NCBI RefSeq assembly: GCF_001594005.1
Contig: NZ_LTBA01000005.1
Location: 1-64,000, forward strand
From: Clostridium tepidiprofundi DSM 19306
GTDB lineage: Bacteria; Bacillota; Clostridia; Clostridiales; Clostridiaceae
Direction: 5' to 3'
Length of the DNA stretch: 64,000 bases
Shown here: piece after piece, positions 46,923 to 57,002 of the stretch
How the letters are laid out: every line of letters starts with the position of its first letter
Numbering within the stretch: position 1 is the first letter of the stretch
Position numbers and translations under genes: made by a program
The notes under the pieces: model-generated
What the model was told of the DNA's origin: nothing
The model's input: the letters and a program-made list of their open reading frames with translations, nothing else
Databases searched by the model: none

Positions 46923-48320
46923 ATGGATGCTTACTTATTGATTGATTTTGGAAGTACGTATACCAAACTAACTGCAGTTGATATCGAGAATGAAGAAATA
47001 ATTGCAACAGCAAAAGATATCACTACTATAGAAGATGACATAATGGTAGGTTTCAATAAAGCATATGAAAAGCTTGAGAAATTAATGGAAAACAATAATG
47101 TAAATTTTGTAAAAAAACTTGCTTGTTCGTCAGCGGCTGGTGGACTTAAAATGATAGCTATTGGGCTTGTACCAGATTTAACTGCAGAAGCAGCGAAAAG
47201 AGCGGCTTTAGGTGCCGGTGCTAGAATACTGGATATTTATAGTTTTGAGCTTACATTGGATGAAATAGAGGAAATTAAAAATTCAAATTTAGATATTATT
47301 CTTTTGGCTGGAGGGACTAATGGGGGCAATAAGGAATGCATTATTCATAATGCAAAAATGTTAGCTGAAAGTGGCATTGATGTACCTATAGTTGTTGCAG
47401 GTAATAAAGTTGCAAATGATGATATAAAAAGAATATTTAAAGAGCACAATATGGATTACAGTATTACCGAAAATGTAATGCCAAAACTTAACCAGTTAAA
47501 TGTTGAACCAGCTAGGGAAGAAATAAGAAAAATATTTATGAATAGGATAGTGGAAGCAAAAGGATTAGGAAATGCAGAAGAATTTGTTAATGGAATATTG
47601 ATGCCAACACCTGCAGCAGTTATAAAAGCAGCAAGGGCTTTAAGTGAGGGAACTGATGATGAAGCTGGTATAGGAGATTTGATAGTTATTGATATTGGAG
47701 GGGCAACAACAGATGTTCACTCAATAGCAGATGGAGAACCAACAAAACCAGGTGTAACAGTTAGAGGTCTTGAAGAACCTTTTGCTAAAAGAACTGTTGA
47801 AGGAGATTTGGGAATGAGGTATTCTGCAATCTCACTTTTAGAAGCAGCAGGTACAAGAAAAATAAGAGAATATCTGAATGATAAGGAAAAGAAAATTGAT
47901 GTGTTGAATAATTGTAAGTACAGATCAGAAAATATAAAAATGGTTCCTAAAACTGAGTGTGAAATAGCTTTTGATGAGGCTATGGCTAAAGTTGCAACAG
48001 AATTAGCTATGTCAAGACATGTTGGTACCATAGAATGTACGTATACACCTATGGGGGCTATATATTCACAGATTGGTAAGGATTTAATGGAAGTAAAGTA
48101 TTTGATAGGAACAGGTGGGGTGTTAGTTCACAGTGATAATCCAGCGGAAATATTAAAAGCAGGTACATTTAATAAACAACAAGCTAATTATTTAAAACCT
48201 CAAAATCCGAAATATTTATTGGATAAAACGTATATATTGTCTGCAATGGGATTATTGGCACAGGAATTGCCCGATTTGGCAGTTAGAATAATGAAAAAGT
48301 ATTTAGTGAAAGTGAGCTAG
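46923..48320 (+). CDS. glmL: GlmL/MutL, glutamate mutase accessory protein
   Basis: Actin/Hsp70-like ATPase, coded between the two mutase subunits in known clusters and thought to reactivate the enzyme. Phosphate-binding [16 protein letters not shown] at the N-terminus and [14 protein letters not shown] near 260 are typical. ATG 46923 gives 465 residues, near the clostridial protein; an upstream frame start at 46890 is less likely. The gene lies between glmS and glmE. Confidence 0.93.
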   Translation: MDAYLLIDFGSTYTKLTAVDIENEEIIATAKDITTIEDDIMVGFNKAYEKLEKLMENNNVNFVKKLACSSAAGGLKMIAIGLVPDLTAEAAKRAALGAGARILDIYSFELTLDEIEEIKNSNLDIILLAGGTNGGNKECIIHNAKMLAESGIDVPIVVAGNKVANDDIKRIFKEHNMDYSITENVMPKLNQLNVEPAREEIRKIFMNRIVEAKGLGNAEEFVNGILMPTPAAVIKAARALSEGTDDEAGIGDLIVIDIGGATTDVHSIADGEPTKPGVTVRGLEEPFAKRTVEGDLGMRYSAISLLEAAGTRKIREYLNDKEKKIDVLNNCKYRSENIKMVPKTECEIAFDEAMAKVATELAMSRHVGTIECTYTPMGAIYSQIGKDLMEVKYLIGTGGVLVHSDNPAEILKAGTFNKQQANYLKPQNPKYLLDKTYILSAMGLLAQELPDLAVRIMKKYLVKVS

Positions 48321-48333
48321 GAGGTATATAAAG

Positions 48334-49794
48334 GTGGAACTTAAAAATAAAAAGTGGACAGAGGAGCAATTTTTCAAAGTAAGAGAAGAAGTGTTAAATC
48401 AATGGCCTACAGGTAAAGACGTTAAGGATATTAAAAAAGGAATTGATTATTGTAAAAGTGTTCCAGAACACAAGAATTTTGCTAAGAAATTGATCAAGGC
48501 TAAGGAAGAGGGGGTTACGCTAGCTCAGCCTAGAGCAGGTGTTGCATTAATTGATAAGCATATAGAACTACTGACATATCTTCAAGATGAAGGGGGAGCA
48601 GATTTACTTCCTAGCACAATTGATAGTTATACAAGACAAAATAGATATGATGAATGTGAAATTGGAATAACTGAAAGTAGAAAAGCGGGAAGATCATTGT
48701 TAAATGGTTTTCCAGGTGTAAATCATGGTGTGCATGGTTGTAAAAAGGTACTTGAGGCTGTTAATTTACCGCTTGAGGCTAGACATGGTACACCAGATGC
48801 TAGACTTCTTTCCGAAATAATACATGCTGCTGGATGGACTTCTAATGAAGGAGGAGGAATATCTTACAATATTCCGTATGCAAAGAGTGTAAGTTTAGAA
48901 AGAACAATTCTTGATTGGCAGTATTGTGATAGATTAGTAGGAATTTATGAAGAAAATGGTGTTTCAATAAATAGAGAGCCATTTGGACCTTTAACAGGTA
49001 CATTAGTACCACCAAGTACATCTAATGCGGTTGCCATTATTGAAGCTTTACTTGCAGCAGAACAGGGAGTTAAGAATATAACTGTTGGTTATGGTCAATG
49101 TGGAAATTTAGTACAAGATGTTGCTGCTATTATGGCACTTGAAGAGCAATGTAACGAATATTTGAAGGCTAATGGGTATGATGATATATATTTGACAACT
49201 GTTTTCCATCAGTGGATGGGTGGTTTCCCTTCAGATGAAGCAAAAGCATTTGGAGTAATATCTACAGGCTCAGCAGCTGCAGCATTGGCAGGAGCAACAA
49301 AGGTTATTGTAAAGACGCCTCATGAAGCAATAGGTGTTCCAACAAAAGAGGCAAATGCAGAAGGAATTAAAGCTACTAAGATGACATTGAATATGTTAAG
49401 AGGACAGAAAATGGCAATGTCTGATAAATTAAAAACAGAAATACAGATAATTAAAGCAGAAACAAAATGTATGATTGATAAGATGTTTGAGATTGGAAAA
49501 GGCGATTTAGCTATAGGAACTATTGAAGGATTTAAAATGGGAATAATAGATATTCCATTTGCTCCAAGTAAATATAATTTTGGTAAGATGATGCCTGCAA
49601 GAGATAATGAAGGTGCTGTTAGATATTTGAAATTTGGAAATGTTCCTTTTACAAATGAGTTAAAGGAATATAATATGAAAAAGCTTGAAGAAAGAGCTAA
49701 ATTTGAGGGAAGAAAAGTAGGATTCCAGATGACAGTAGATGATATATTTGCAGTTGGTAAAGGAGTTCTAATAGGAAGACCTGAGCAAAAATAA
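48334..49794 (+). CDS. glmE: Methylaspartate (glutamate) mutase, subunit E
   Basis: Catalytic TIM-barrel subunit that binds glutamate and pairs with GlmS around adenosylcobalamin. Family stretches include [33 protein letters not shown] with substrate-binding Arg and His around, and [12 protein letters not shown]. 486 residues from GTG 48334 with AGGAGGT upstream. A long hairpin follows before the next gene. Confidence 0.96.
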   Translation: MELKNKKWTEEQFFKVREEVLNQWPTGKDVKDIKKGIDYCKSVPEHKNFAKKLIKAKEEGVTLAQPRAGVALIDKHIELLTYLQDEGGADLLPSTIDSYTRQNRYDECEIGITESRKAGRSLLNGFPGVNHGVHGCKKVLEAVNLPLEARHGTPDARLLSEIIHAAGWTSNEGGGISYNIPYAKSVSLERTILDWQYCDRLVGIYEENGVSINREPFGPLTGTLVPPSTSNAVAIIEALLAAEQGVKNITVGYGQCGNLVQDVAAIMALEEQCNEYLKANGYDDIYLTTVFHQWMGGFPSDEAKAFGVISTGSAAAALAGATKVIVKTPHEAIGVPTKEANAEGIKATKMTLNMLRGQKMAMSDKLKTEIQIIKAETKCMIDKMFEIGKGDLAIGTIEGFKMGIIDIPFAPSKYNFGKMMPARDNEGAVRYLKFGNVPFTNELKEYNMKKLEERAKFEGRKVGFQMTVDDIFAVGKGVLIGRPEQK

Positions 49795-49807
49795 TTTACA
49801 AATAATA

Positions 49808-49848
49808 TATCACTTAACAGTTGGTAATAATCCAATTGTTAAGTGATA
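49808..49848 (+). other. Hairpin between glmE and the ammonia-lyase gene
   Basis: Seventeen-base arms (49808-49824 and 49832-49848, one G-T pair) with a 7-base loop. No T tract follows, so it may be a processing or stability element that sets relative expression. Confidence 0.55.
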
Positions 49849-49880
49849 ATTAGGTGTTTGAAAGAAAATGGCAAGTCAAA

Positions 49881-49920
49881 TATACTAGCATACTGATTAG
49901 TTATTTTTGAAGATGCCTTA
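49881..49920 (+). repeat. Copy of the dispersed intergenic motif
   Basis: TATACTAGCATACTGATTAG followed by TTATTTTTGAAGATGCCTTA; near-identical to the reverse complement of 9021-9060 and to the start of 4201-4245. Confidence 0.6.
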
Positions 49921-49960
49921 TGTACGTATAAAAAAAATCAGAGAAAGACAGGTGTGATAA

Positions 49961-51199
49961 ATGAAAATTATTGATGTAGTATGTTCTGCAGGAAGAACAG
50001 GATTTTACTTTGATGACCAAAGAGCAATAAAAAAAGGTGCTGGGCATGATGGATTTACATATGTTGGAGAACCCGTTACAGATGGATTTACTTCAGTTAG
50101 ACAGGCAGGGGAGTCAATTTCTGTTATGTTAATTTTGGAAGATGGACAAGTAGCTTATGGTGATTGTGCGGCAGTTCAATATTCTGGAGCAGGAGGAAGA
50201 GATCCTTTATTCTTAGCTAAGGATTTTATTCCAGTTATTGAAAAAGAAATTGCTCCTAAGCTTATTGGAAGAGAGTTAGAAAGCTTTAAAGCATTGGCTG
50301 AAGAATTTGATAAAATGCAGATTGATGGTAAAAGATTACATACTGCAATCAGATATGGTGTAACACAAGCAATATTAGATGCTGTAGCAAAAGCTAAGAA
50401 AGTAACTATGGCAGAGATAATAAGAGATGAATATAATACTGGTGTAAAAATTGATAGAGTGCCTATATTCACTCAATCAGGTGATGATAGATATGCAAAT
50501 GTTGATAAGATGATAATAAAGGGTTCAGATGTTATGCCTCATGCACTAATCAATAATGTTGAAGAAAAATTAGGAACTAAAGGTGAAAAATTATACGAGT
50601 ATATAAAATGGATGAGCAACAGAGTTAGAGAATTAAGAACTTCTGAGGATTACAATCCAATATTCCATATTGATGTTTATGGAACAATAGGTATTGCATT
50701 TAATTATGATACAAAAGCTATGGCAGATTATATTGCAACATTAGAAGAGGCTGCTAAACCATTTAAATTAAGAATCGAAGGTCCTATGGATGTAGAGGAT
50801 AGAGAAAAACAGGTTGAAGCACTTGCAGCATTAACTGCAGAATTAGAGAATAGAGGAATAAATGTTGAATTAGTTGCTGATGAATGGTGTAACACACTTG
50901 AAGATGTAAAACTATTTGCTGATAAGAAAGCAGGTCATATGCTTCAAATTAAAACTCCAGACTTGGGAGGAGTAAACAATATTGCAGAAGCTATTTTATA
51001 TTGTAATGAAAAAGGAATAGGTTCATACTGTGGTGGTACTTGTAATGAAACTAACAGATCTGCAGAGGTTACAACTAATATTGCAATGGCTTGTGGAGCA
51101 ACTCAATGTCTTGCTAAACCAGGAATGGGTGTTGACGAGGGATATATGATAGTAAACAATGAAATGAATAGAGTTGTAGCATTAGTAAACAGAAGATAA
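49961..51199 (+). CDS. Methylaspartate ammonia-lyase
   Basis: Enolase-superfamily lyase that removes ammonia from 3-methylaspartate to give mesaconate, with Mg2+. The two catalytic bases known from the clostridial and Citrobacter enzymes are at the same numbers: His194 in MPHALI and Lys331 in QIKTPDLGG; Asp and Glu metal ligands are in HIDVYG, RIEGPMD and ELVADEWC; CNETNRSAE follows. 412 residues. AGGTGTGAT precedes the ATG. Second step of the cluster. Confidence 0.96.
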   Translation: MKIIDVVCSAGRTGFYFDDQRAIKKGAGHDGFTYVGEPVTDGFTSVRQAGESISVMLILEDGQVAYGDCAAVQYSGAGGRDPLFLAKDFIPVIEKEIAPKLIGRELESFKALAEEFDKMQIDGKRLHTAIRYGVTQAILDAVAKAKKVTMAEIIRDEYNTGVKIDRVPIFTQSGDDRYANVDKMIIKGSDVMPHALINNVEEKLGTKGEKLYEYIKWMSNRVRELRTSEDYNPIFHIDVYGTIGIAFNYDTKAMADYIATLEEAAKPFKLRIEGPMDVEDREKQVEALAALTAELENRGINVELVADEWCNTLEDVKLFADKKAGHMLQIKTPDLGGVNNIAEAILYCNEKGIGSYCGGTCNETNRSAEVTTNIAMACGATQCLAKPGMGVDEGYMIVNNEMNRVVALVNRR

Positions 51200-51235
51200 G
51201 AGTAGATTAAAAGGATATCATGGTTAAAATATTGT

Positions 51236-51266
51236 AAAAGGCAGTTTGTTAAGAACTGCCTTTTAA
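51236..51266 (+). terminator. Terminator after the ammonia-lyase gene
   Basis: AAAAGGCAGTT and AACTGCCTTTT with a 7-base loop, 37 bases after the stop. It divides the cluster into at least two transcription units. Confidence 0.85.
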
Positions 51267-51301
51267 GCTACGTATGTATTTAATAATTTTTACATTTGAG
51301 T

Positions 51302-51307
51302 TATAAT
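51302..51307 (+). promoter_or_regulatory. -10 box before the hydro-lyase alpha gene
   Basis: TATAAT at 51302-51307; the hexamer 17 bases upstream (TTTAAT) is a poor -35. A new promoter is expected here because a terminator precedes it. Confidence 0.4.
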
Positions 51308-51342
51308 AGTCTAAAGAACAGTTTAGGAAAGGTGTTGTAATA

Positions 51343-52185
51343 ATGAGGGAAATAAATACTTCTGATATAACAAGAGTTGTAAAAAAACTTTGTATGGATG
51401 CTAATTATTACTTATGCAGTGATATAAAAGAAAGAATAATAAATGCCAAAAATGAAGAAACATGGAATACGGCTAAAGGTATATTAGAAAAAATAATAAC
51501 TAATTCAGAGATTGCTAAAAATGAAAAAATGCCTATATGTCAGGATACTGGTATGGCATGTGTATTTATAGAAATGGGTCAGGATGTACATATAGTTGGT
51601 GGAAGTATAGAAGATGCAGTTAATGAAGGAGTTGCACAGGGATATACTGAAGGCTATTTAAGAAAGTCTGTTGTTAAAGATCCTTTAAACAGGGTTAATA
51701 CAAAGGATAATACTCCAGCTGTAATATATTATGATATAGTTCCAGGAGATAAATTTAAAATAACTGTAGCACCAAAAGGATTTGGTTCTGAAAATATGAG
51801 TCAGTTAAAAATGTTAAAACCAGCTGATGGAATAGATGGTGTAAAAGATTTTATATTGAAAGTTGTCAAAGAAGCAGGTCCAAACCCATGTCCACCGATA
51901 GTTGTAGGAGTGGGCATAGGAGGCACATTTGATAAAGCAGCAAACCTCGCAAAAAGGGCTTTATTAAGAGATGTATCAGAAAGAAATTCGAATCCATTCT
52001 ATGCTGAATTAGAAAAAGAAATGCTTGAAAAAATCAATATGTTAGGAATTGGACCACAAGGATTTGGGGGGAAAACTACAGCGCTAGCAGTTAACATTGA
52101 GACTTATCCAACACATATCGCAGGACTTCCAGTAGCAGTAAATATTAATTGCCATGTAACACGTCATGCTTCGGAAGAACTGTAA
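51343..52185 (+). CDS. Class I hydro-lyase alpha subunit, probable mesaconase
   Basis: Iron-sulfur hydro-lyase subunit homologous to the N-terminal half of class I fumarases. Cysteines for the [4Fe-4S] cluster are in MPICQDTGMACVF (about 65), and near NPCPPIVVGVGIGG (about 184) and INCHVTRH at the end. 280 residues. Homologues are called fumarate hydratase alpha; between methylaspartate ammonia-lyase and the citramalate-lyase genes the likely substrate is mesaconate, giving (S)-citramalate. Substrate is inferred from context. The beta gene follows after a repeat-filled gap. Confidence 0.9.
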   Translation: MREINTSDITRVVKKLCMDANYYLCSDIKERIINAKNEETWNTAKGILEKIITNSEIAKNEKMPICQDTGMACVFIEMGQDVHIVGGSIEDAVNEGVAQGYTEGYLRKSVVKDPLNRVNTKDNTPAVIYYDIVPGDKFKITVAPKGFGSENMSQLKMLKPADGIDGVKDFILKVVKEAGPNPCPPIVVGVGIGGTFDKAANLAKRALLRDVSERNSNPFYAELEKEMLEKINMLGIGPQGFGGKTTALAVNIETYPTHIAGLPVAVNINCHVTRHASEEL

Positions 52186-52211
52186 CAATGAGGAATTAGG
52201 CACTAGGAATT

Positions 52212-52258
52212 ATCAAAATCACAATGTGTTTTGGTGACTGGCGATTGGTGATTTTGAT
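52212..52258. repeat. Palindromic repeat element, copy 1
   Basis: ATCAAAATCAC at 52212-52222 pairs with GTGATTTTGAT at 52248-52258. The interior (TTTTGGTGACTGGCGATTGG) is shared with copy 2, and a reverse-oriented relative (CTCCAGTCTCCAGTCGCTAG) follows near 52263-52290. Confidence 0.65.
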
Positions 52259-52360
52259 TTAATCTCCAGTCTCCAGTCGCTAGTCTCTAGTACAAATTTG
52301 ACATCTGTATATCAGTATCTGTACTAGGAAAAGTGCAAGGTGTTAAGTATTAATTTTTAT

Positions 52361-52410
52361 CAAAGTCACAATCTGCTTTGGTGATTGGTGACTAGTGAAC
52401 GGTGACTTTG
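52361..52410. repeat. Palindromic repeat element, copy 2
   Basis: CAAAGTCAC at 52361-52369 pairs with GTGACTTTG at 52402-52410. Compared with copy 1 the stem has a changed A-T to G-C pair on both arms, so pairing is kept. Confidence 0.65.
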
Positions 52411-52458
52411 TTTTTAGAGTGTTAATTTATATAATCAATAGATTTGGAGGAAAATGGT

Positions 52459-53016
52459 ATGGAGAAAAGAATAACTACTCCTTTGACTGAAGAGAAGGTT
52501 AGGGATTTGAAAGCCGGAGATACTGTATTGTTATCAGGAATAATTTATACTGCAAGAGATGCAGCACATAAAAGATTGGTTGATTTATTAGATGAAGGAA
52601 AAGAACTTCCGATAGATGTAAAGAATGCTATTATATACTACGTAGGACCTACTCCTGCTAAACCAGGTAAAGCATTTGGTTCAGGGGGACCTACTACAAG
52701 CTACAGAATGGATCCATATGCACCAAGATTGTTGGATATAGGATTAAAAGGAATGATAGGTAAGGGATTGAGATCAAAAGAAGTTGTAGAATCAATGATA
52801 AAGAATAAAGCAGTTTACTTTGGGGCAATAGGAGGAGCAGCAGCTTTAATAGGTAAATCTGTTGTAAATGCAGAAGTAATTGCATATGATGATTTAGGTG
52901 CTGAAGCAATAAGAAGGCTTGAAGTAAAGGATTTACCTTTGGTAGTTGTAATAGATAGTGAGGGAAATGATCTTTATGAATTAGGTCAAAAAGCGTACTT
53001 AGAAAGCAGAGAGTAA
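52459..53016 (+). CDS. Class I hydro-lyase beta subunit, probable mesaconase
   Basis: Partner of the alpha subunit, homologous to the C-terminal swivelling domain of class I fumarases. Typical stretches are VRDLKAGDTVLLSGIIYTARDAAH (shown in part at residues 14-37), YYVGPTPAKPGKAFGSGGPT and GGAAALIGKSV. 185 residues from ATG 52459 with GGAGG 8 bases upstream. Adjacent citD follows after 21 bases. Mesaconate as substrate is inferred from the pathway context. Confidence 0.9.
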   Translation: MEKRITTPLTEEKVRDLKAGDTVLLSGIIYTARDAAHKRLVDLLDEGKELPIDVKNAIIYYVGPTPAKPGKAFGSGGPTTSYRMDPYAPRLLDIGLKGMIGKGLRSKEVVESMIKNKAVYFGAIGGAAALIGKSVVNAEVIAYDDLGAEAIRRLEVKDLPLVVVIDSEGNDLYELGQKAYLESRE

Positions 53017-53037
53017 AAAATATTGGAAGGTGATACT

Positions 53038-53304
53038 ATGGAAATAAAAAGACCAGCTAAGGCGGGTACATTGGAATCCAATGATATATATGTAATGATA
53101 ATGCCAAATGAAAATAACGGAATTGAATTAGAGCTTGAAAGCATTGTAATTAAACAGTTTGGAGATGAAATTAAAAAAGTGATTTTTAATACTCTGAATG
53201 AGCTTGGAGTAAAAAATGCATTGCTTAAAGTTCAAGATAAAGGAGCATTAGATTATACAATAAAAGCTAGAATAGAAACAGCGGTAAAAAGAGCTACAGC
53301 TTAG
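53038..53304 (+). CDS. citD: Citrate/citramalate lyase acyl carrier protein (gamma)
   Basis: Small carrier that bears a phosphoribosyl-dephospho-CoA group on a serine. Ser14 in AGTLESNDI is the expected attachment site. 88 residues from ATG 53038, behind GGAAGGTG. In this cluster the complex most probably splits citramalate to acetate and pyruvate rather than citrate. Confidence 0.92.
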   Translation: MEIKRPAKAGTLESNDIYVMIMPNENNGIELELESIVIKQFGDEIKKVIFNTLNELGVKNALLKVQDKGALDYTIKARIETAVKRATA

Positions 53305-53316
53305 GAGGTAAAATCC

Positions 53317-54189
53317 ATGAAAAGATTGAGAAGAACAATGCTATTTATGCCAGGGAATAATCCAAGTATGCTTCAAAATGCAGGAATATTAGGGGCGGAT
53401 TCTGTTATATTAGATTTAGAAGATGCAGTTAGTCTTACAGAGAAGGATAGTGCAAGAGTATTAGTTAGAGAAGCTATTAAAAATATTGATTATTCAAATG
53501 TAGAAGTTGTAGTAAGAGTAAACCCATTTGATACTGAATATGCTGAAGAGGATATTAATGAAATAGCGAGTGTAAAGCCAGATACAATTTTAATACCAAA
53601 GGCTACAGAAGAAGCAGTAAAAAAAGCAGATGAAATGATAACAAGAATAGAAAAAGAAAAAGGTTATGAAAATGGAAGTATTAAGTTGTTCGCATTAATT
53701 GAATCTGCATATGGTGTGGAAAATGTATACAACATTATTAAAGCTTCAAATAGAGTTGAAGGAGTGCTTTTAGGAGGAGAAGATTTAACTTCTGATTTAG
53801 GCATAAAGAGAACAAAAGAAGGAAGAGAAATATTTTATGCAAGAAATAAAGTTGCTATGGCATGTAGGGCATTAAAAGTAGATTCAATAGATACTCCTTT
53901 TACGGATACTAACGACTTTATAGGATTAGCTAAAGATACAATGAATGCAAAAAACATAGGTTTTACTGGAAAAGCATGTATTAATCCAAGACAAATAGAT
54001 ACAGTGCACTCAGTATTTGCACCTACAGAAGAAGAGATTATTCATGCTAAAAAAGTCATGGAAGCTAAAGAAAAGGCAGAAAAAGAAGGAAAGGGAGTAT
54101 TTTCATTAAATGGTAAAATGGTAGATGCTCCAATCATTAATAGAGCGAGAACAACATTAGAATTAGCTAAAATACTAGGGCTTTTATAA
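53317..54189 (+). CDS. citE: Citrate/citramalate lyase beta subunit
   Basis: TIM-barrel lyase subunit (HpcH/HpaI-CitE family) that cleaves the acyl thioester. It shows RRTMLFMPGNNPSML at the start, SVILDLEDAVS (about 30), VRVNPFDT, IPKATE, FALIESAYGV with the metal Glu and GGEDLTSDLG. 290 residues; AGGAGGT upstream. Lies between citD and citF as in known lyase operons. Confidence 0.93.
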   Translation: MKRLRRTMLFMPGNNPSMLQNAGILGADSVILDLEDAVSLTEKDSARVLVREAIKNIDYSNVEVVVRVNPFDTEYAEEDINEIASVKPDTILIPKATEEAVKKADEMITRIEKEKGYENGSIKLFALIESAYGVENVYNIIKASNRVEGVLLGGEDLTSDLGIKRTKEGREIFYARNKVAMACRALKVDSIDTPFTDTNDFIGLAKDTMNAKNIGFTGKACINPRQIDTVHSVFAPTEEEIIHAKKVMEAKEKAEKEGKGVFSLNGKMVDAPIINRARTTLELAKILGLL

Positions 54190-54206
54190 GAAAGTGAGGT
54201 AGTGAT

Positions 54207-55745
54207 ATGAAAAACAGCATTGGAAGAGAGTTACCCGAATACATAGATGGATATGGAAAAGTAAAACCTTTTAAAGGTGCTTTTGTAAATATGGGAATTA
54301 AAGAAAAGACAAGTGTAAAAATTGAATCAGTAACTCCAATGGATAATAAACTTTTACATAGTATTGATGAGGCATTAGATAAAATTGATTTAAAAGATGG
54401 TATGACAATATCATTTCATCATCATTTGAGAAATGGTGATTATGTACTAAACATGGTTATAGAGGCTATGGCCAAAAGAAATATTAAAGATATTACTATT
54501 GCGGCTACTTCAATTTTCCCAGTTCATGCTCCTTTAGTTCAATATATTAAAGATGGTGTGGTAACTGGTATATATGCTGCTTACATGTCAGGTCCTGTCG
54601 CAGATGCAGTTTCAAATGGTTTGCTAAAAAAACCTGCCGTTATGCATACACATGGTGGAAGGGCTAGATTAATTGAAAGTGGAGATTTGCATATTGATAT
54701 TGCTTTCATAGCTGCACCAACTGCAGATGGTTATGGCAATATAAATGGTTTATTTGGAAAGTCTGCTTGCGGTTCACTAGGATATGCCATTGCTGATGCA
54801 GAATATGCAGATAAAGTTATAGCTATTACAGATAATTTGGTTCCTTATCCTGCAAGTCCTATTGAGATTAGCCAAATGTATGTTGATTATGTTGTTAAGG
54901 TTGATTCTATAGGGGATCCAGCAGGAATAGTATCAGGAACGACAAAAATTACTAAAGATCCAGTTGGGCTTAGAATTGCTCAGATGTGTGCAAAAGCAAT
55001 GGAAGCATCTGGATTGGTGAAAGATGGTGTGTCATTTCAAACAGGTGCGGGTGGAATTTCACTAGCAGTTGCTGCTGAATTAAAAGAAATAATGAAAAAT
55101 AAAAATATAGTTGGAAGCTTTGCAGCAGGTGGTATAACAGGATATATTGTAGATATGCTCAAAGAAGGATTATTTAGAAACTTATTTGATGTTCAATGTT
55201 TTGATTTAGAAGCGGTTGAGTCATGTGCAACTAATACTAAACATATGAGGATGTCTGCTTCAATGTACGGTAATCCTCATAATAAAGGTGCAGTAGTAAA
55301 TAATTTGGATATAATGATATTAGGGGCAACAGAAATTGATACTGATTTTAATGTCAATGTAACTACAGGTTCAGATGGAAGAATAATGGGAGGTTCAGGT
55401 GGACATAGCGATACAGCAGCTGGTTCTAAACTTGCAATAGTTGTTACTAAATTAATAAAAGGAAGATTGCCTATTATAAAGGATAAAGTTACTACTGTTA
55501 CGACACCAGGGGAAAGTATTGATTTAATAGTTACAGAAAGAGGAATAGCAGTAAATCCTAAAAGACAAGATTTAATTGAAAAACTTAAGAAATCAAATCT
55601 TCCAGTAGTTAATATTGAGGAATTAAAAAATATTGCTGAGAAAATGACAGGTAAGCCAAAGCCAATACAATTATCTGATGAAATTGTTGCAGTAGTAGAA
55701 TATAGAGATGGTACTGTTATTGATGTTGTTAGAAAAGCATTGTAA
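54207..55745 (+). CDS. citF: Citrate/citramalate lyase alpha subunit
   Basis: Acyl-carrier transferase subunit (CoA-transferase fold) that moves the carrier from acetyl to substrate. It has SFHHHLRNGDYVLNMV (about 70), HTHGGRARLIESG (about 148), GSGGHSDTAAG (about 395). 512 residues. GTGAGGTAGTG precedes the ATG. Ends the structural lyase genes; a 210-base gap follows. Confidence 0.94.
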   Translation: MKNSIGRELPEYIDGYGKVKPFKGAFVNMGIKEKTSVKIESVTPMDNKLLHSIDEALDKIDLKDGMTISFHHHLRNGDYVLNMVIEAMAKRNIKDITIAATSIFPVHAPLVQYIKDGVVTGIYAAYMSGPVADAVSNGLLKKPAVMHTHGGRARLIESGDLHIDIAFIAAPTADGYGNINGLFGKSACGSLGYAIADAEYADKVIAITDNLVPYPASPIEISQMYVDYVVKVDSIGDPAGIVSGTTKITKDPVGLRIAQMCAKAMEASGLVKDGVSFQTGAGGISLAVAAELKEIMKNKNIVGSFAAGGITGYIVDMLKEGLFRNLFDVQCFDLEAVESCATNTKHMRMSASMYGNPHNKGAVVNNLDIMILGATEIDTDFNVNVTTGSDGRIMGGSGGHSDTAAGSKLAIVVTKLIKGRLPIIKDKVTTVTTPGESIDLIVTERGIAVNPKRQDLIEKLKKSNLPVVNIEELKNIAEKMTGKPKPIQLSDEIVAVVEYRDGTVIDVVRKAL

Positions 55746-55955
55746 TTATACTTATCAAGTTGTAAGATTCATATTTTGTCCAGAGAATTATATAATTTTA
55801 AGAACTTTGCAAGTATAGATTTGCATGCTGACTAGGTATTTTTTCAATACACCTAAGTGGGAAACTAAAGATTTTTGCTTAAGATAGAGTAGAGTTGCCA
55901 CTTGAAGTGGATATGTTTTGATAATTTCATATACCTAATGATTGGAGATGCTTGT
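55746..55955. other. Gap between citF and citC
   Basis: Two small inverted repeats are visible: GGTATT and AATACACC around 55834-55853, within sequence related to the dispersed motif (GCTGACTAGGTATTTTTTCA), and CCACTTGAAGTGG at about 55898-55910. No terminator with a T tract and no clear promoter. Confidence 0.35.
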
Positions 55956-56999
55956 ATGTATGGTATGAATATTGAAGAAATTGATTTAAGTGACAAAAAG
56001 CAAGTTGATGAGATTAAGGACTTTCTTGCAAAATTTGACTTGAAATTGGATGACAATGTTGACTATACGATAGCAATAAGACTTGATGGTAATATTAAAG
56101 CTACCTGTTCAAAAGCTAAGAATGTTTTTAAGTGTTTTGCTGTTTCTCCTGAACTTCAAGGTGAGGGGATAAGCAATAAGCTTATAACAGCTCTAAATAA
56201 TAAACTATTTGAAGAGGGAACATATCATAATTTTATATTCACAAAGCCTAAAAATAAACAAATATTTACTTCTATGAATTATAAGGATATATATGAAGTA
56301 GAAAATGTTTGTTTGCTTGAAAACGGAGTATATGACATAAACAAGTATCTAGATAAAATTGCAGATAAATATAACATAGATAATACTACTGAAAAATCAG
56401 CACTTGTTATGAACTGTAATCCTTTTACTTTAGGGCATAGATATTTAATTGAATGTGCAGCTAGAAAATCAAAAGAAGTATTGGTTTTTATTGTTGAAGA
56501 AGATAAATCGCTATTTCCTTTTAAGTATAGATATGAATTGGTAAAAAAAGGTGTAAGCGATTTAGAAAACGTAAAAGTTATACCAGGTGGAGAGTATATT
56601 ATTTCTTCAGCTACATTCCCTTCATATTTTTTAAGAAAAGAAGATGAAGTTTTAAAAGCATATACCAATATTGATGCTGGTATATTTGCAAAATATTTTT
56701 GTTCAAGATTCAATATAACAGATAGGTTTGTTGGAGAAGAACCTTATTGTAATGTTACAAGGGCATATAATAATGCACTAAACGAAACATTAAATAAATA
56801 TGGTGTGAAACTTCATATAATCAATAGAAAAGAAAATGCTGGTATAAAGATAAGTGCTTCAATGGTTAGAGAATTAATAAAAGAAGACCAATATGATAAA
56901 ATGAAAGAGCTTATTCCGAGCGTTACATGGGAATTTTTAAATTCTAATGAAGGAAGGGAGATAATGGAGAAGATTAAGGTTAGTAATTCTCCACATTAA
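55956..56999 (+). CDS. citC: [Citrate (pro-3S)-lyase] ligase, activates the lyase
   Basis: Acetylates the thiol of the lyase prosthetic group with ATP and acetate, activating the complex. The N-terminal GNAT-like region (about 1-125, AVSPELQGEGISNKLI) is followed by a nucleotidyltransferase domain with NPFTLGHRYLIE (about 150) and SASMVRELIK near the end. ATG 55956 has TTGGAGATG about 8 bases upstream; 347 residues, as in known CitC. Substrate complex is probably citramalate lyase. Confidence 0.92.
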   Translation: MYGMNIEEIDLSDKKQVDEIKDFLAKFDLKLDDNVDYTIAIRLDGNIKATCSKAKNVFKCFAVSPELQGEGISNKLITALNNKLFEEGTYHNFIFTKPKNKQIFTSMNYKDIYEVENVCLLENGVYDINKYLDKIADKYNIDNTTEKSALVMNCNPFTLGHRYLIECAARKSKEVLVFIVEEDKSLFPFKYRYELVKKGVSDLENVKVIPGGEYIISSATFPSYFLRKEDEVLKAYTNIDAGIFAKYFCSRFNITDRFVGEEPYCNVTRAYNNALNETLNKYGVKLHIINRKENAGIKISASMVRELIKEDQYDKMKELIPSVTWEFLNSNEGREIMEKIKVSNSPH

Positions 57000-57002
57000 A
57001 AT

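Noticed and set aside
49320-49835. Minus-strand frame of 171 codons opposite glmE
   Set aside because: Shadow of the glmE codon pattern; the protein has no recognisable features and no start signals.
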